The notes below the pieces were generated by a model that saw nothing but the letters and a program-made list of their open reading frames with translations, was not told the origin of the DNA and did no database searches. Position numbers and translations under genes: made by a program. Source: a virus. From it: a stretch of DNA of 29,191 bases. Below are positions 8,812 through 16,009 of the stretch, in pieces (positions within the stretch are counted from its first letter, which is position 1; every line of letters starts with the position of its first letter). The DNA lies in the IMG/VR virus record IMGVR_UViG_3300005613_000315, positions 1-29,191 of that record, one strand, 5' to 3'.

Positions 8812-8819
8812 ATATTATA

Positions 8820-8966
8820 TTATGTTGGTTCTGATTCAAGTGAGTAATTTCCACCACCCTCTGCAGTAATAATCTTGTCACCTGTCTCTAACAGTAAAAA
8901 ATCTCCATCCTCTTTGAGCATGTGCTGTGTAACCGATACCTGCTCTGTCTCAAGAGAAAAAGCCAT
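8820..8966 (-). CDS. Small structural protein, 48 residues
   Basis: A short gene beginning MAFSLETEQVSVTQHMLKED and containing LLLETGDKIITAEGGG, a Gly-rich beta pattern resembling pieces of fibre shafts. Its ATG follows the preceding TAA by one base (TAATATGGC), and its own TAA ends 8 bases before the large fibre gene. Fully spanning the gap between two structural genes with the standard start context makes it credible. It may be a fibre-attachment or spacer protein. The function is unknown. Confidence 0.65.
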   Translation of the reverse strand: MAFSLETEQVSVTQHMLKEDGDFLLLETGDKIITAEGGGNYSLESEPT

Positions 8967-8967
8967 A

Positions 8968-9681
8968 TTATACGTACTGTCTTAGTGTATCTTGCACCGT
9001 TACCCTTGGTGGAAATAACTGTTGATACCGTTTTGAATAAAAATCTTTGATTCTTTTCTCATAGTCTCTCCAGTCATTTAGAAGAATACTTACCATGTCC
9101 TGTCTATTTACTTTGGCATATTCAAGTGCTGCCCCTACAGCGACAGCTTCATGAAACTCACTTGCGAATCCTGGCTCAGTATCTGTTACCGTACTAGCAA
9201 TAGTTGATATTCCACGATCAAAAGAAACACGCAGACTTGCTGCCTGTGTCCAGTTAGGTGCAGGATAAAAACGAATGGTTTGACCTATAAGACGATAGTA
9301 TAGTGGTGTACCATTTTGACTAAAGAACTCTTTTTCTGCACTAATCTGTCTTATTCTTTCTTCAGTTATAGGTGCAACAGAATGCCAAGTCCCCCCAGTG
9401 TCTTTGACCTCTACCCCACGAATAGTGATAGCTTCTGAAGGTGTAAGATAGTCTTGCTGCCCAGAAGTAAGTGTTACAGTACCAACTGGCAGGTTGCTCT
9501 TGTTATTATCATCAAACTGCCAACCACCGTAAGCCTCAAAAATCCAAGACCAAACAGTCTTGAGTGTTCTGTTACAAGCGCGTGCTTTGCGCTGTAAAGA
9601 GTATTGATTGTCATCAGTTTCAACCAAGTCATCTATATAAGTGAAGATGTCTTGACCGTCTGTGTCTCCGTTAAAAACCAT
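8968..9681 (-). CDS. Putative head-tail adaptor (gp11/gp4-like neck protein)
   Basis: 237 residues from the ATG at 9681. The frame is open 13 codons farther, but those codons run into an intrinsic terminator hairpin. The 9681 start has the phage's usual AATATATGG context. The N-terminal 55 residues are helical (TDGQDIFTYIDDLVETDD). The middle contains VTLTSGQQDYLTP and IRFYPAPNW, then a helical C-terminus with YAKVNRQDMVSILLNDWRDY. Helix-beta-helix layout with the 'xxGQQxYxxP' and 'xFxPxP' strand pattern is common in podoviral adaptor (tail tubular A-like) proteins. It would sit under the portal and start the tail. It is separated from the sugar cassette upstream by its own promoter and terminator. 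Confidence 0.6.
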   Translation of the reverse strand: MVFNGDTDGQDIFTYIDDLVETDDNQYSLQRKARACNRTLKTVWSWIFEAYGGWQFDDNNKSNLPVGTVTLTSGQQDYLTPSEAITIRGVEVKDTGGTWHSVAPITEERIRQISAEKEFFSQNGTPLYYRLIGQTIRFYPAPNWTQAASLRVSFDRGISTIASTVTDTEPGFASEFHEAVAVGAALEYAKVNRQDMVSILLNDWRDYEKRIKDFYSKRYQQLFPPRVTVQDTLRQYV

Positions 9682-9691
9682 ATATTGCAAT

Positions 9692-9718
9692 AAAAAAAGG
9701 CAAGGACCGATCCCTGCC
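9692..9718 (-). terminator. Intrinsic terminator immediately before neck gene
   Basis: On the - strand an 8-bp stem, GGCAGGGA paired with TCCTTGCC (one G-U pair), with a TCGG loop is followed directly by seven T. The T-run ends 10 bases before the neck-gene ATG. A promoter lies upstream at 9756-9783, so transcripts from it must pass this terminator to make the neck protein. Confidence 0.85.
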
Positions 9719-9755
9719 ATTGGCTATTTTTGCCTTTGTTGGCACTACTAACTTC

Positions 9756-9783
9756 AGTATAACAAATATTCACATCATGTCAA
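9756..9783 (-). promoter_or_regulatory. Late promoter before neck gene
   Basis: On the - strand TTGACA (9783-9778), a 16-base spacer ending TTTGT, then TATACT (9761-9756). It overlaps the last codons of the upstream glycosyltransferase gene. The spacer end and box sequences match the promoter at 18689-18716 closely. Confidence 0.75.
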
Positions 9784-10729
9784 CAGCTTTTTTAAACATT
9801 TTTAAATACTGCGGTGTCAATGCTTCCCAGCTTATACTTTCTGCATATTCACGTGACTGCTTACTGTGCTCTACTATATCCATCTTAGCCACCTCATCAA
9901 CCTTCTTAGCTATATCTTTTGGGTCAACGTCGTAAAGATCAATAACACAATAATCCTGCACCTGCTTGTGACCACTGGGCTCGACCAAAAACTGACAGAA
10001 TTCATTGAATGGCTGTCTGTTTGTGGTTATCACAGGCATGCCACTTGCCATAGCCTCTTGAATGGGTAGAGACGTAGCCCGAAACTTTTGTGGTAACACA
10101 AAAACATCACCTTCAGCCCAAAGTTCCCAATAATTTTCCACAATCTTATGCCTAAACTCCACATTTTTTGGGATATCTAGGTTAAGTTTCTTTTGACTGT
10201 TAACAATAAGCTTAGAATCTGATTCAACATAGTGAAACGCTTCAATCACCTCTTTTGTACAGTTTGCACCCATAAGACCTAAAGTCCCAGCATTGTGTAG
10301 AAACGTTTTTGCTTTCTTGCGCTGCTTAAACTTGATCAGGTTTGTATTGACAGGGTCAGGTATCAAGACTTTGTTATTCTCCCTAACCTTATCGAAGTTC
10401 AAAGAAGAGGAACAATGAAACAGGGTCGGGGAGTATCCAACACTCGACGGTAGAAACTCGAAATTGACCTTCAAGATTGTTGCTATGCTTTTTTTGCGAC
10501 ATAACTTAAAAGCTAATGGATAGTAAAGCTCCAATACTATAAGCAAATCTAAACCCTCAACAAACTTCTCTATATGTCTATCGGGGTCGTCTACATACAA
10601 GGCCTGTCTAAACTGCCTTCTATCACTGCGCACACACATAAGACGGTCAATGTCGAAGTGACGCATGTACTCCTCAGTCAAAACACCCAAACCTTTGTGA
10701 TTGTCTTTTCCTATCAAACCAATCTTCAT
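9770..10729 (-). CDS. Glycosyltransferase, GT-B fold (family 4-like)
   Basis: 319 residues. GT-B architecture: an N-terminal Rossmann-like half beginning MKIGLIGKDN, and a C-terminal half carrying the donor-binding signature LPIQEAMASGMPVITTN at about 221-237 with E225 and a second acid near E243. Such enzymes move a sugar from a nucleotide donor to a glycan or protein. The start overlaps the preceding TGA as ATGA. It is the last gene of the modification cassette and is followed by a promoter and terminator for the neck gene. Likely substrates are virion glycoproteins or host surface glycans, which the sequence cannot distinguish. Confidence 0.85.
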   Translation of the reverse strand: MKIGLIGKDNHKGLGVLTEEYMRHFDIDRLMCVRSDRRQFRQALYVDDPDRHIEKFVEGLDLLIVLELYYPLAFKLCRKKSIATILKVNFEFLPSSVGYSPTLFHCSSSLNFDKVRENNKVLIPDPVNTNLIKFKQRKKAKTFLHNAGTLGLMGANCTKEVIEAFHYVESDSKLIVNSQKKLNLDIPKNVEFRHKIVENYWELWAEGDVFVLPQKFRATSLPIQEAMASGMPVITTNRQPFNEFCQFLVEPSGHKQVQDYCVIDLYDVDPKDIAKKVDEVAKMDIVEHSKQSREYAESISWEALTPQYLKMFKKAVDMM

Positions 10730-11256
10730 ACCCTCTCAAAGAATGCTAGTTGTGCTTTTTTATCTATTTCTAGTGTTTTCAGTCCTGAAAGCTCTATATC
10801 TTTCTCTTTGATCTCCACACCCCAGTCATGTGTAATAATAATGTCCCCAGACTTAAGCTTATCCGACAATGCGTTAAATTCAATGATCTTATTACCATTG
10901 TCACAAAAAAGTATCGTCTTTCCCTTCTTAGAGCATTCCTGAGCAATCTCATCTAAATTAAATAGGATATCTTTTTGTCTAAAGTACTGATCAAAGTTGA
11001 GCAACTTTTTAAGATTCGACGGCTCATAATCAACAACGTCATAGGTAATAAACTCCGCATCACGTTCCATGCACCATAAAAGGAAGTAGAGACTCAAATT
11101 ACCAGTAAAGGTACCTAGCTCAATGATTCGAGCAAAGTCATACCCCGAAAGCATGTTGTCTATCGTATAGATAAACCTTGGGTGCTGGTTTACGTGATGC
11201 CCAAAAAGACATGAGTGGTTAGAAGTCCTGTAGTCATTTCTATTAAATTTTTTCAT
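10726..11256 (-). CDS. Class I SAM-dependent methyltransferase-like protein
   Basis: 176 residues using the ATG at 11256. A longer open frame exists but would overlap the upstream methyltransferase by 149 bases. The fold cue is IIELGTFTGN at about 44-53, a motif I variant (E-x-G-x3-G), followed by DAEFITYDVVD (acidic end of strand 2) and KSGDIIITHDWG late. The last motif and overall length resemble the CmcI/cephalosporin-hydroxylase-like methyltransferase group found in sugar clusters. It overlaps the gene before by 14 bases and the gene after by 4, so translation is coupled. Probably O-methylates a sugar intermediate (inference). Confidence 0.65.
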   Translation of the reverse strand: MKKFNRNDYRTSNHSCLFGHHVNQHPRFIYTIDNMLSGYDFARIIELGTFTGNLSLYFLLWCMERDAEFITYDVVDYEPSNLKKLLNFDQYFRQKDILFNLDEIAQECSKKGKTILFCDNGNKIIEFNALSDKLKSGDIIITHDWGVEIKEKDIELSGLKTLEIDKKAQLAFFERV

Positions 11257-11695
11257 ATATCGTTGTTTGCCAATGTCCAGTCTTCCCCATTTTGTAAGGA
11301 TTCCTGCGGCCATAACCCATAAAGTCATGTCTCTTAAGATGTTTTGCAGCCTCATGAGCCTCGGCGTAGCGTGGACGTTCTGAATTATCAAGAATAAGAA
11401 AGTTATTGAAGTGGCCTAGTGCATGCTTGAAGCATTCCACCCTTCTTCTACCATCAACAACAATTATGTCGTAATTCTTAGTAAGAGGATGAATATATGC
11501 TTCACTCTCTAAAAACTCAAAATTGGCTCCTGTGCGCTCTGCCCACTCTTTATCGTGTTCTATACTCTCAACCTCATAAAACCTCTTAAAAAAGCTTGTA
11601 GAGGCTCCTGCACCCCACTCAAACATCGTCTTACTACCCTTGTCGTTTGCCATCAGCCAAATTAGGGATTCATATGTTAACCACGGTATCTCCAT
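11243..11695 (-). CDS. Small class I methyltransferase-like protein
   Basis: 150 residues. Motif I reads MFEWGAGASTSFF at about 24-36 (E-x-G-x-G-x-S), followed by VESIEHDKEWAE (acidic strand 2) and DIIVVDGRRRVEC at about 74-86. FLILDNSERPRY follows. This compact pattern occurs in methyltransferase-like proteins encoded in O-antigen and capsule gene clusters. It overlaps the sulfotransferase gene by 19 bases. Substrate unknown, and a glycan or sugar-linked residue is likely from its neighbours. Confidence 0.65.
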   Translation of the reverse strand: MEIPWLTYESLIWLMANDKGSKTMFEWGAGASTSFFKRFYEVESIEHDKEWAERTGANFEFLESEAYIHPLTKNYDIIVVDGRRRVECFKHALGHFNNFLILDNSERPRYAEAHEAAKHLKRHDFMGYGRRNPYKMGKTGHWQTTIYEKI

Positions 11696-12267
11696 AGGTT
11701 TTTATCAATAAATTTATTGGTCATAGCAGGGTCATAATTAATATCTGCAAACTCACACAGTCTTTTCATCTGCTCATCAGGTTTTTTAAACCAATCCTCA
11801 AACTGTAGCCTTATAAACTGTTCACCACGTATTATTTTTTCTATAGCTGCATGCGTCCTTTCGATTCGCTGTCTTGCATCCTTATCAGTAAGAGATGAGT
11901 TGATTGCATTTTGTATTGAACGGATCTGATCCTCAATAATACGCTCGCACACAATAAACTTCACATCATCCAAGTATGGGGCAAAGTATTTGTATTGAAA
12001 AGTAAGCCAAGGCGGATTCTTCATACCCCATTTCTCTGTTTTTAACTCTTCTACTATTCTATAAGCCTCTAAGTACCGCTCATCCTCATCAAATCCATTT
12101 ATGTGATTTTGAAATGTCTTAAGAAGCTCATCTTCAAAATAACCATATGGATTTATCACATGACCACCACGAAAAGTGGAACCCATAGATATGCCGTTTT
12201 TGTGGAGTATCCTCCCAACTAGGGAAGTGCCTGATCTACTGTCTCCTAAGATGATAAATGTTTGCAT
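11677..12267 (-). CDS. Sulfotransferase-family protein
   Basis: 196 residues. The N-terminus MQTFIILGDSRSGTSLVGRI contains the 5'-phosphosulfate-binding loop (GDSRSGTSL at 8-16). Further on, VKFIVCERIIEDQIRS carries the 3'-phosphate-binding Arg and Ser (R109, S117) with the family's eight-residue spacing. Sulfotransferases move sulfate from PAPS to hydroxyls of sugars or tyrosines. The PAPS must come from the host, since no synthesis genes are present. The protein is short for the family but keeps both cofactor motifs. It overlaps its neighbours by 19 and 22 bases in a tight operon. Sulfation of a virion or cell-surface glycan is the likely outcome. Confidence 0.75.
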   Translation of the reverse strand: MQTFIILGDSRSGTSLVGRILHKNGISMGSTFRGGHVINPYGYFEDELLKTFQNHINGFDEDERYLEAYRIVEELKTEKWGMKNPPWLTFQYKYFAPYLDDVKFIVCERIIEDQIRSIQNAINSSLTDKDARQRIERTHAAIEKIIRGEQFIRLQFEDWFKKPDEQMKRLCEFADINYDPAMTNKFIDKNLWRYRG

Positions 12268-13097
12268 AGATCTTCAACTCTTCGGTCATAAGTGTAATTT
12301 CCACACTCTATGAACTGCTCAGCCCTAAGATATTCCCTCTTATTAACATTTTCCAGGTAATAATCAATAAGATTACGCAGAGCGTCAAAATCATTGTGAG
12401 GAAAGGTTGGAACTGTATCAAACTCTTCCTCAAACCCCTTAACTTCTGGATGAATAAGAAAACCTCCACGCCCTGTCACTTCATACGCCCTATTACTCCA
12501 ATAATGTGGAGAAGGGACACTATCACCTACGACCACCTTTACTTGAGCAAGTTTCTTGTTCAAATTAATACCACGAGTATTATGGATGTGCAGAAAATTG
12601 TAGTTTTGCTTTAAGAACCTAAACAGTTCTTTTCTATGTTCATAGTGCGCACTACCAACAAAAGCTACATCGTAGCCCTTAACGCATTCAAACTTTTTGT
12701 ACTCTGGTGCGTGTATACCTTGGCGCAAAGTTTCATGTGAAACACCTATTGACTCCCATTGTTTCTCGTGACCTCCATCTGTAGTAAACACATAATCTGC
12801 CTTCCACATACTCTGTTTTTCCACATTCTTGCGCCAACCCCAATACAAATCAAAAAGCCAGCATACAGACGTAGTGCCGACTTTCCTAGCAGTCTTAATT
12901 GCAAGATCAAAAGCTGGTGGCGTTTTTGTAAAAAGAAGAACATCGTATTTATTCCTTGAAAGCTCACTTGATACACCAGAAGCCCCGTAAGAATTACGTG
13001 GAAGACATTTAACTTCATGCCCTTGCTTTTTTAATGCGTGGGCTATCCAGGATTCTGTATTATGTGGGCCAAATGAGCCGTAGTAAAGGAATTTCAT
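12246..13097 (-). CDS. Glycosyltransferase, CgeB-like GT-B
   Basis: 283 residues. It starts MKFLYYGSFGPHNTESWIAH, a GT-B first strand and loop. The middle has YDVAFVGSAHYEHRKELFRF (about 142-161) and the C-terminal half has RAYEVTGRGGFLIHPEVKGF (about 203-222, E206), the pattern of CgeB/DUF3880-type glycosyltransferases that act on surface polysaccharides and spore coats. The stop of the upstream GT2 gene overlaps its ATG by 4 bases. The acceptor is unknown. Confidence 0.8.
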   Translation of the reverse strand: MKFLYYGSFGPHNTESWIAHALKKQGHEVKCLPRNSYGASGVSSELSRNKYDVLLFTKTPPAFDLAIKTARKVGTTSVCWLFDLYWGWRKNVEKQSMWKADYVFTTDGGHEKQWESIGVSHETLRQGIHAPEYKKFECVKGYDVAFVGSAHYEHRKELFRFLKQNYNFLHIHNTRGINLNKKLAQVKVVVGDSVPSPHYWSNRAYEVTGRGGFLIHPEVKGFEEEFDTVPTFPHNDFDALRNLIDYYLENVNKREYLRAEQFIECGNYTYDRRVEDLCKHLSS

Positions 13098-14095
13098 TTG
13101 TGCATTCTCGTTTTGTGAGCTTTAAGTGACGCTGGAGTCTTGTACTCTTTGCTGCACTCATCACAGACATTGCCTGAGACCTCTTGTGTTGGCTTCTGAG
13201 GGGTTTTTGGCTCCACCTTGGGTGTTACAGCCTTTTTCTTCTCAACAAGCTCAAATCCTTGCAAAAGAGTGTCTTCTAGGTGCTTCCTTGGAATGGTGAC
13301 GTTCTTACCATCCTTTAGCCTTCTAACTACTACATATTCCATAGTAATTGCTTCTCTTAAGATCGGACGTTGCCTTGTCTTATTCAAACTTTCAAGCTCC
13401 GCCGACAGTTGATTTAATAACTTTTTCCTTTTAAAAATTGTTGGTTCATGATCTACCACCAAATCATCATAATATGCTCTGCTCATGCACTTTGCATCTG
13501 GATCATACCTATCATACCTAGCTGCCTTTCTTAGTCTGTCCTCTTTGAGCATCAATCCGTAGTGTTCTAGGTAGAATGGTGCATGCCAAGCATACTGGTA
13601 ACAAATAGGTGGGGCTAAGCCACAATGCACGTTCCTTTTAAGAAACTCCAGACCATGCTCAGGCATGTACTTGTAAAACCTCACGTTCCAAAACCTCTGT
13701 ATACCCTCACCGTGATAAAAGTGATCCTCATCGTTGTACAGATTCACAACTAGGAACTGGTAGGCTATTTCATCTGTATTTGCAAGCCTCTGTGCCTCTT
13801 TTCGATCAAACTCTGGTGGAAATACCTCATCACTGTCAATCGCTATAATCCAGTCAGGGTCGTACTTACCTACATACTTAAGCAGATCTGTTTTGATGTT
13901 AGGCTGGTGCTTTCCCCACTCTCGATCATCCCTATAAAAGTCAAAGCCAAATCCTTTTATTAAATCTTCCGTCTCTTTATCTGTGTTGTTACCAACAATT
14001 ACTACATGATCACACAGTCTCCTTAGTTCCTGTAGGCTCCTCTTTAGATACCTCTCTCGGGGCCCAGTAACCATTACGCCAACTATTTTTAACAT
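13094..14095 (-). CDS. GT-A glycosyltransferase (family 2-like) with C-terminal C2H2 zinc finger
   Basis: 333 residues. A GT-A domain occupies about 1-230, from MLKIVGVMVTGPRERYLKRS to the metal-binding DxD motif in WIIAIDSDEVF (D87, D89). Residues 240-285 form a charged linker domain (VVRRLKDGKNVTIPRKHLED), then a Lys/Pro-rich tether at 285-305. The end is a classical zinc finger: C311-x2-C314-x12-H327-x4-H332 with Y318 and L324 at the usual hydrophobic positions. GT-A enzymes transfer sugars from nucleotide donors. The finger may bind nucleic acid or a protein partner. A downstream ATG at codon 8 is possible, but strand 1 begins before it. The first 86 bases overlap the preceding gene. Confidence 0.85.
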   Translation of the reverse strand: MLKIVGVMVTGPRERYLKRSLQELRRLCDHVVIVGNNTDKETEDLIKGFGFDFYRDDREWGKHQPNIKTDLLKYVGKYDPDWIIAIDSDEVFPPEFDRKEAQRLANTDEIAYQFLVVNLYNDEDHFYHGEGIQRFWNVRFYKYMPEHGLEFLKRNVHCGLAPPICYQYAWHAPFYLEHYGLMLKEDRLRKAARYDRYDPDAKCMSRAYYDDLVVDHEPTIFKRKKLLNQLSAELESLNKTRQRPILREAITMEYVVVRRLKDGKNVTIPRKHLEDTLLQGFELVEKKKAVTPKVEPKTPQKPTQEVSGNVCDECSKEYKTPASLKAHKTRMHK

Positions 14096-14291
14096 AATCT
14101 TTTAAGAGTTTCTTAGCTCCGACTAACTTAGTCTCTGCTTGTTCTACACTCATATACGCCTCACCTAGCTTTTTATCCAATTCATCCCCCTCTGGCAAAA
14201 TCATTAAGTAAAATCTTGCCGCAACCTCGAATTTTCTCTTTTCTATCCAAAACACCTTAATCAGTTTTAGTATCTGGTATAGTCGAAACAT
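14010..14291 (-). CDS. Small hypothetical protein
   Basis: 93 residues, no family recognised. The N-terminal 30 residues are basic and hydrophobic (MFRLYQILKLIKVFWIEKRK), followed by an acidic helix (EGDELDKKLGEAYMSVEQAE) and a basic helix. It overlaps the upstream gene by 35 bases and the downstream GT2 by 86. The 160 bases unique to it hold no other plausible gene, which supports it, but the long tail overlap makes its exact end functionally uncertain. It could be a head-completion or assembly protein. Confidence 0.5.
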   Translation of the reverse strand: MFRLYQILKLIKVFWIEKRKFEVAARFYLMILPEGDELDKKLGEAYMSVEQAETKLVGAKKLLKDYVKNSWRNGYWAPREVSKEEPTGTKETV

Positions 14292-14598
14292 ATTCTTTTG
14301 AATCTTTAGCAGGCAAACGCCCGTCTTTAATAGCTTTGTTAATCTGTTTTTGAACGTATTTGTCCATCTTTTGTGCCACTTCTTCGTCTAGCACCGTCTC
14401 CATACCTTCATAGTCCTTGACCCTGGCCCTGTAGTAGTTTCGCTTCCATGTAGGTAGGTTTTCATCTTCGGCTGCCTTCCTCATAACAAAGACAATTTCT
14501 TTGTTTTTCTCACGCTCAACAAACAAATCTTTGCCATACTTCTTGTTGGCCATCTTCTGAATCTTCTGTAGCTCCTTAAACATTAAATCTTTGTCCAT
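14257..14598 (-). CDS. Hypothetical head-region protein, helical and basic
   Basis: 113 residues from the ATG at 14598 (MDKDLMFKELQKIQKMANKK). The open frame extends upstream, but the ATG one base after the previous gene's TAG (TAGTATG) is preferred, because that spacing recurs across the genome. Almost wholly helical, with Lys/Glu/Met-rich segments and EEVAQKMDKYVQKQINKAI. No family recognised. Being the second gene after the capsid gene suggests a small virion or head-completion component. Confidence 0.6.
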   Translation of the reverse strand: MDKDLMFKELQKIQKMANKKYGKDLFVEREKNKEIVFVMRKAAEDENLPTWKRNYYRARVKDYEGMETVLDEEVAQKMDKYVQKQINKAIKDGRLPAKDSKEYVSTIPDTKTD

Positions 14599-14599
14599 A

Positions 14600-14986
14600 C
14601 TACAGACCTCTAAAGTAAGACCGACCGTCCCCTTGTACATCGGTGTTTGATGGCTTGATGCTTGGATCAGCACTATCGGCCTCTTTCTTGTAAAGTTCTC
14701 GCAGGTATTCTTGAGCTGCCTCAATACCTTGTGTATTCATGATTTCGTGCATCTTAGGAAGACCATCAAAGTAAGTCTTGCTGTCTGTTGCACCTAAGTA
14801 TTTGTGAATGATGCGACCCTTACGAGAATTTTGAATGCGACCCTTCATAATAGTCCAGGCCTCATTCTCTTGAGCACAGAACACTTCCCCGTTGTCTTTC
14901 GCGAACCAATAAACCATGTGTGGCCTTTCTTTGGTTTGCGGGCTTGCACCCACGTCACCCTCATAAACTGGAGCTGTGAATTGCAT
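14600..14986 (-). CDS. Hypothetical head-region protein
   Basis: 128 residues. Starts MQFTAPVYEGDVGASPQTKE and continues with mixed alpha/beta sequence (HMVYWFAKDNGEVFCAQENE), then a helical region IMNTQGIEAAQEYLRELYKK. No family recognised. It is the first gene after the capsid gene and is separated from it by a structured 73-base junction (14998-15060). A head-decoration or head-completion role is possible from position alone. Confidence 0.6.
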   Translation of the reverse strand: MQFTAPVYEGDVGASPQTKERPHMVYWFAKDNGEVFCAQENEAWTIMKGRIQNSRKGRIIHKYLGATDSKTYFDGLPKMHEIMNTQGIEAAQEYLRELYKKEADSADPSIKPSNTDVQGDGRSYFRGL

Positions 14987-14997
14987 AAAGTATTGCT

Positions 14998-15060
14998 ATC
15001 AGACCATATCGGGATGCGTGGTCTGATATACGCGCCCGATATGAACAATGAATAATTGTT
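14998..15060 (-). promoter_or_regulatory. Interleaved inverted repeats after the capsid gene (pseudoknot-capable junction)
   Basis: Two perfect 9-bp inverted repeats interlock: 14998-15006 (ATCAGACCA) pairs with 15019-15027, and 15005-15013 (CATATCGGG) pairs with 15035-15043. The order 1-2-1'-2' gives either an H-type pseudoknot or two mutually exclusive hairpins. A third short hairpin (AACAAT/ATTGTT, 15044-15060) follows the capsid stop codon. No T-run follows, so it is not an ordinary terminator. It may stabilise or separate the capsid message, or bind a regulator as DNA or RNA. Confidence 0.6.
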
Positions 15061-15998
15061 TATGACTGAATGAATGCAGAGTTAGCATTAATCAGTACCG
15101 CACCTGGCTCACGTACAACCGCGACACCGTAAAGGATATCAGCGACCATAAGCATACCGAGATTGCGGACTTCGTTTTCTGCCTGGATTCTAACCTTACC
15201 TCCGTTAGCTCCCATAGTTTGCACTGCAAAAGCGAATGCACTCTTGTGAAGAAGAAGGTTACGGTAAGTTTGAAGACCAGAAACAATGTTTGAAGTAGTG
15301 TATACAGGGATTCCGTAAAGAGTTCCGCGTAGAGCACGTACCATTGATTGGTTTCCAGGGAAGTTTCCAGTAGCTACCATTCCAGCTACGTTGTTTGGTC
15401 CAACTGATGACTGGTCGTAGTACTTAGAAATAGCGTGGATCTGGTTCCAGTAAGTGTATGGGTGGAAGAAGAATGCACACTCATCAAGTGGAGTGTTCAA
15501 AGTGTCAAGCTTTTCAACAGCCTGGCGGATTTCAGCATCTGTAAGAACAGTAGCTGTATCTCCAACAGTGTTTGTTGTGATAGATGACCAAAGAGCTGCA
15601 AGTGAGTCTTCAAGAGCGTCAGCAAGAGCTCCTCCCATTTTAGCACCCCAGATAGCTGATACGTCGTAACGTTCTGCAATCTGTTTAAGATCCTTATCAC
15701 CTACGATTACAGCAATGTAACGGTGAGTGTTGATGGTTACTGAATCATCATCCATTGCAGGCCCTTCAGTGGTAACTTCTGCACCCTGAGTTGATTGAGT
15801 CTGAACAGTGAATGTGTTAGTAAAGTAACCAGGAATGTGAACTACGTCCCCACCACCTGCTGCAAATGAACTTACGTCAGTACAGAAGTTAGCAAGAACG
15901 GTTTTAGCAAAGAATTCCTCATTAGCAAACGGTGACCACACTTCTGGAATCACTGCTGCCAAATCGGCTGCTACATATGGATCAGTTGTTACTGCCAT
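15060..15998 (-). CDS. Major capsid protein (HK97-fold, inferred)
   Basis: 312 residues, near the usual size for a HK97-type coat. Begins MAVTTDPYVAADLAAVIPEV and WSPFANEEFFAKTVLANFCT, typical of an N-arm. Then come a beta-rich E-loop-like region (GDVVHIPGYFTNTFTVQTQS), a long helix-rich segment (KDLKQIAERYDVSAIWGAKM) and a C-terminal A-domain with PVYTTSNIV and MLMVADILYGVAVV. It sits directly after the scaffold gene in the order portal, scaffold, coat. Codons look more regular and GC-balanced than in neighbouring genes, as in a highly expressed gene. The start context is AATTATATGGC without Shine-Dalgarno. Confidence 0.85.
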   Translation of the reverse strand: MAVTTDPYVAADLAAVIPEVWSPFANEEFFAKTVLANFCTDVSSFAAGGGDVVHIPGYFTNTFTVQTQSTQGAEVTTEGPAMDDDSVTINTHRYIAVIVGDKDLKQIAERYDVSAIWGAKMGGALADALEDSLAALWSSITTNTVGDTATVLTDAEIRQAVEKLDTLNTPLDECAFFFHPYTYWNQIHAISKYYDQSSVGPNNVAGMVATGNFPGNQSMVRALRGTLYGIPVYTTSNIVSGLQTYRNLLLHKSAFAFAVQTMGANGGKVRIQAENEVRNLGMLMVADILYGVAVVREPGAVLINANSAFIQS

Positions 15999-16009
15999 AT
16001 AATTTTATG

